Shown: in pieces, positions 59,526 to 64,000 of the stretch
Position numbering within the stretch: the stretch's first letter is position 1
How the letters are laid out: the number at the start of each line of letters is the position of its first letter
The notes under the pieces: generated by a model
Told to the model about the DNA's origin: nothing
The model's input: only the letters and a program-made list of their open reading frames with translations
Databases searched by the model: none
Made by a program: the position numbers and the translations under genes
Assembly (NCBI GenBank): GCA_007922305.1
Contig: ML677351.1
Span: forward strand, 9,143,558 to 9,207,557
Direction: 5' to 3'
Length of the DNA stretch: 64,000 bases
Source: Dermatemys mawii
Taxonomy: Eukaryota; Chordata; Testudines; Dermatemydidae

Positions 59526-61234
59526 TTCTGTATTAATATATATAATATTCAGTATTGTATTTACATTTAATACCACTGCTCTTGCCTCTTAAGTTCCATT
59601 TAAGTACCTAGACATACTCTACAAATAAAAGACACTAGCAGAAAAAAGAAAAATACTCCATCTCTTTACTGAAATAATCTAAATTAATTATGTGATAGCT
59701 AGATTTATCTGGGTATGTCACTGATTAAACCTCAGGAAGTTTTCTTTTTTCCAAAAAAATATCAAGTAATGACTATTTAATATTTTCACAATTGTTTTAT
59801 TAACCTCTAAATTAAATTGTTTTCATGATATACTTATTGTAAATTAGCTCAGAACTAACTCCTAACTAGTTCCGGATCTTTTTTGGGGAATGAATAGCCT
59901 CAGAAGCACTATCTGATTTTCCCATTAGGTTGGTCTTTTAGTTTTCACCTAATTTTCCCTATGGGTTAACTGGGGAAAGGTGACCATCCAAGATTATACA
60001 TTTATAATCTTATAATGTTAAGCTTAGATTTGTACTGAGGAATCTTCATGATTCTATTTTCTTTAGTTCTGTGTACTAAGTTATGGCCCTTCTTTATGGT
60101 GTTCTGTTTGTTTGGACTCTGCAGTAACCTGATAAGAAATATTAATTTGTGAAGTTAAACAAGACAATTTATGCACACTGCCATTCCCCATCACACCGTG
60201 ATGCTCCAATATGCTGCATTTATCAGTTGGGGAAACTTTACGTTGTTCATTAGTTGGATTTTTACTTAGGATGAAATTTGCCTTGACACAGAAGACCAGC
60301 AAAAATGCACCATGTCAGTCCTCAAACTGCACTCTAAAAGAGACTTAAGTATTGCATGGAACTTGTGCTGGGTATCTGCACAGAGGCAAATTTCATTCTC
60401 AACCATTCAAATGACAGCAGGTTACCAGAGGGAAAAAAGCTGTGTTGAATTAAATTTCCCAAGTTCCTTACAAAAGGGGCCTACTTACTTGATCGCTCTC
60501 CAGTGATTTTTTTAAAACTTGATGCTTGCTGACTGGTGACACCTAGGGAGGGATCCCTTCACTCTACTAACCTGGAGGCTATGGTGTGTCATTTCCTGCT
60601 GGCTCCAGTCATGTATTGGATGTTACCTGGACTATATGTCTGCACATTTCTGTAAAATGTCCACCACTGCATGCCTCATCAAGGCTTTGAAAGCCAAAAC
60701 TACCCCACTAGACAGCTCTTTAAAACACCCTACTGCTCCAGCTTCTTTTTTCTTTTTAGAGTTAGCAGCCACAGCATTGAAGTGGGCATCTCAGACAGCT
60801 GGTGCTTTCATTTTCTTCAATACCAGTATAAGTTTCAGTTCACCCAGGGCCCAATTCTGCTCCTATTAGGCCAAATTTAAAAGAGATTAATTAGATGTAA
60901 AGGCAGCCCAAGTCAACGTAACTAACACCTTCTCTTATACCTTCTCTTGCACCTTCATTGTCCTATATTATATGACCTTAGATTTTCCCAGATGACTCTG
61001 CCTATTTAGATTCATACCAAATTACCAATGTCTGATTTATATATCACCTCTGAATTTGGCCTACAGAGTCTAAGAGAGTCTAAACTAGCATAACTTTCAC
61101 ACTGATACGTGCCAGAAGAATGGAATATAGAAAGAAAAGCAGCCGGCAGAAGGGTGTAACATGTGAAAGGAAAAGTAGATCATAGGTAAATTTTTCAACA
61201 CACTTAGGAGTTCAAATTCCATTATCAATAGAGA
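59526..61234. other. unannotated sequence
   Basis: No gene or repeat that I can support. Confidence 0.4.
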
Positions 61235-61527
61235 CTATGGTCTCATCTACATAGCGGGGAGAGGAGTGGAATCGGTCTAAGATACTAGTCAAGACTAACG
61301 TAGCTGAAATTGACATACTTAGATCCATTTACCACAGCGTCTTCACGGCAGTGAGTCGACTGCCACTGCTCCCCTGTTGACTCCACCTGTGCCTCTTGCG
61401 GTGGTGGAATGCAGGAGTCGACGGGAGAGAAATCAAGGATCGATTTATCGTGTCTAGACTAGATGCGATAAATCGACCCCCGATGGATCGACTGCTACCC
61501 GCCGATCCAGCGGGTGGTGTAGACATA
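61235..61527. mobile_element. MITE with internal GATAAATCGA hairpin
   Basis: Rich in TCGA-containing words, unlike the CpG-poor surroundings. TCGATTTATCG and CGATAAATCGA (about 61440-61482) form an 11-bp stem. Ends TCTCATCTACATAGCGG and, on the complement, ATGTCTACACCACCCGC are loosely inverted. I recognise it as a common turtle MITE from memory. Confidence 0.65.
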
Positions 61528-62114
61528 TTCTTGGATACTTAGAGTCTTAAGTCTCATTGAAAGTCAGTAGGACTGAAGATGTCCTGATTTTATAGGGACA
61601 GTCCTCATATTTGGGACTTTTTCTTATATAAGCTCCCATTACCCTGCTCCGCCATCCCAATTTTTCACATTTGCTGTCTGGTCACCCTATGAAGAGCTGA
61701 AGTCTCTAAGCCATTTTTGAAAATATTACCCCATATCTTTATTTCATTTATACTTCATTTCGTCTCCTCAATGTGTAATTTACACTAATTTAGTGTCCCT
61801 TATACATGGGTGAGTGTGTGTGGAAGGAAGTGAATCAAACAATCTTAAAAATGTTTAATTGAATCAAAACATAGCATCTCTCTTCCCCATCACATTTTAA
61901 TTTGGCTTATTCACTTCAATAGGAACAGCATCTGAGCCCTTATTCTTTACTGCATAGGGGTATTTAAATTCTTATCCTGAGATTCTGTGACAGACTAGTG
62001 ACATATATCCATTTAATCATCAGTTTAACCTTTTCTCTTAAGGAAAAGAAAACAAAAAAATAGAGAAAGGAAGATTAAGATGAAATTTTTGTCAAGTATT
62101 GATACTCTGTAGGA

Positions 62115-62521
62115 CAGTTTTTCAACCAAGGGTATGCATAGCTCTGTGGGGTACACAGAAGTCTTCCAGGGGGTGCATCAACTAATCTAGATATTTACCT
62201 AATTTTACAATAGGCTACATAAAAAACACTAGCAAAGTCAGTACAAACTAAAATTTCATACAATGACTTGTTTATGCTGCTTTACATACTATACACTGAA
62301 ATGGAAGAATAATATTTATATTCTAATCTATTTATTTTATAATGATACGATAAAAATGAGAAAGTAAGCAATTTTTCACTAATAGTGCCCTATGACGCTT
62401 TTGTATTTTATGTCTGATTTTGTAAGCAAATAGTTTTTAAGAGATGTGTAACTTGGGGATACGCAAGCCAAATCAGACTCCTGAAAGGTGTACAGTAGTT
62501 TGGAAAGGTTGAGAGCCACTG
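62115..62521. mobile_element. hAT MITE, 407 bp, perfect 8-bp target duplication
   Basis: CTGTAGGA occurs directly before (62107-62114) and after (62522-62529) the element. Ends CAGTTTTTCAACC and, on the complement, CAGTGGCTCTCAACC are hAT-type inverted repeats. The inside is AT-rich with no transposase. The 8-bp duplication is diagnostic for hAT. Confidence 0.92.
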
Positions 62522-64000
62522 CTGTAGGAGAATACATGTAGCTGATTTTTACAAGTGTATTTTTACAAATCATCAGACTCAAATTCGAAGATTTGGCAGA
62601 AAGAATGGCTTTTACATACCTATATTTAGGAAACACTAAAGCTATAGATTTAAAAAAAGACAGATTCAGTATTTACCGTAAATGCCTACAAATATGCCAA
62701 GAATGGTGAAATTCACTAGCCTCGGTTTTAGCAGGGAGTAAATTGAACGAATTTCTCCTCCTCCTCCTCCACTCCCTCCCCAACAAAAAAGAAGATAGTA
62801 CTGCGGGTCCCCAGGATGTAGCTAACTATGTCAAACACAGATTACCTTTCACACTTGTATAAATCTATAAAATGCCACAAATTTTCAGGAATCTAATGAA
62901 CCACTTATATGTGACATTAAAGTTTAGATTTTTCTGACTATTAATGTGTTTTGGAATAAAAAAAATAAAAAGTAATTATATCACATTTAATACCAGAAAT
63001 TCCTGCATTAGATTCGGCAGAGTTGTCATATGATCCATCCCTCTAAAGCTGGCAGAATTCTAGTTTGAAATTTACAATTTAGTTGAAGAGCTATATTACA
63101 TACAAGAGGAATTATAGGTTTGTTCAGGTGCTCTAGATCAGAATATTCAGTTTGCAGAGATGTAGCTGTGGTGAGTCCCTAGCAGTAGAGTCTGCAAGTC
63201 TCATTGGTTGCTGGGCTCCACCCTGTTAATCCTGGTCTACTGTCCACATTGTTCCTGGCTAACTAATCACAACCCTTCTTTTCCATTTCAGTCAGAGAAG
63301 GATGAGAAAAGCTGAACAGATGGAAGATTAAGGTACCTGACAATGAAGGAAATAAAGGCTCCTGATGAGCCCTTGCCTATATTACAAATACAGAACATCC
63401 TCTCAAAAGTTGCACAATATTTAAGTTCTACAGGGACTGATGTAAAGAGTCCTAAGTCCTTTGTGCAATGTACAGGTTGGAGTGAGCTGCCGTACATTGC
63501 TCAGTCGAGCAGCCTCGTCCAGGCAAAAGTTCAACCTAAATAATATTGGCAAAAGAGAGACTTAAACAACTTTTGGATCAGGCTTTATGATCTCAATCCT
63601 ATGGATAGATACTCATTGATTTCAATAGATTTTGGACCAGGACCCAGCAAATATATCATTTTGGGATATTTCTTAATGAAAAGCACTATAGAAGTGTCAG
63701 GTGGTTTTACGTGCATGGAATCATCTCTACTTCATCTAAAATTTTTGCCAGTTTAAACTATTCTCTGAATTAAAGGTAGGTATTTTCATCTGTGTTTGAC
63801 ATCCAATAAAAGCAGCAGCCTTCAAGTCTAAATCTTATGCCACTTTCCTGCCCTTACCTAAACCCCACAACATATAGAAGAAGAGTCAATGGTTAGTTTA
63901 AAATTAAACCATTCATTTCAGTTATAACTTATTGGTTACTTAGATGTTGAAGAATCAGATTACAGAATTATAGCCATAACACCCATAGTTAGGTTGTTTT
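62522..64000. other. unannotated; weak splice-acceptor-like site near 63.29 kb
   Basis: A (CTC)n run lies at about 62756-62773. At 63272-63291 the sequence CCCTTCTTTTCCATTTCAG looks like a splice acceptor and is followed by a 66-codon frame (63343-63543) without a known domain. Possibly a non-coding exon, possibly chance. Confidence 0.3.

Noticed and set aside
63272..63543. Splice acceptor followed by a coding exon
   Set aside because: The acceptor-like site is plausible but the 66-codon frame starts well inside and has no known pattern; not enough to call an exon.
1..64000. CRISPR array, operons, tRNA or rRNA genes
   Set aside because: No regular spaced repeats, no tRNA-like cloverleaf or rRNA sequence noticed by eye, and the sequence is vertebrate in character.

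Overview
This is an AT-rich piece of vertebrate nuclear DNA, most likely from a turtle or a close archosauromorph relative. The evidence is the mix of interspersed repeats: several 5'-truncated CR1 LINEs, an older L2-clade LINE, MIR-like SINE fragments, many LTR retrotransposon pieces, and non-autonomous hAT-like and Tigger-like DNA transposons of kinds I associate with turtle genomes. I saw no convincing host protein exon, tRNA, rRNA, CRISPR array or bacterial feature. It reads as intergenic or deep intronic sequence, and nearly all long open frames are fragments of dead mobile elements. Family names come from recognising sequence patterns, not from a database search.

Layout. 0-4.5 kb: a minus-strand CR1 (963-2715), an LTR (3341-3985) and a second LTR fragment (4106-4480). 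4.6-9.5 kb: a decayed endogenous retrovirus on the plus strand. It has gag pieces with two zinc knuckles, a mutated protease, the N-terminal end of RT, the C-terminal end of integrase, an env-like remnant split by an 806-bp Tigger-like element with TA target duplications, and a probable 3' LTR carrying a strong minus-strand G-quadruplex motif. 9.5-20 kb: mostly unrecognised sequence, a 218-bp Tigger-like MITE at 12741-12958 and a repeat with a hammerhead-like core at 17.7 kb. 20-24.5 kb: an LTR, a CR1 split by a 480-bp solo LTR with a perfect 5-bp target duplication, then another LTR. 28.2-29.5 kb: an L2-clade LINE. 33.48-34.06 kb: a 400-N gap flanked by perfect 90-bp inverted repeats. 36.35-37.77 kb: a long imperfect palindrome with a near-perfect 46-nt hairpin near its centre. 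38-48 kb: scattered LTRs, MITEs and CR1 ends. 49.5-52.6 kb: a three-level nest of elements (LTR host, solo LTR with 4-bp duplication, hAT with degenerate 8-bp duplication, and a 394-bp MITE inside the hAT). 57-62.5 kb: more MITEs, including a 407-bp hAT with a perfect 8-bp duplication.

No genes here work together as a pathway. The interest lies in insertion history, in the two palindromic structures (33.5-34.1 and 36.35-37.77 kb), in two ribozyme-like repeat cores and in an env-like remnant I could not place in a family. I did not find a new functional system that the sequence supports.
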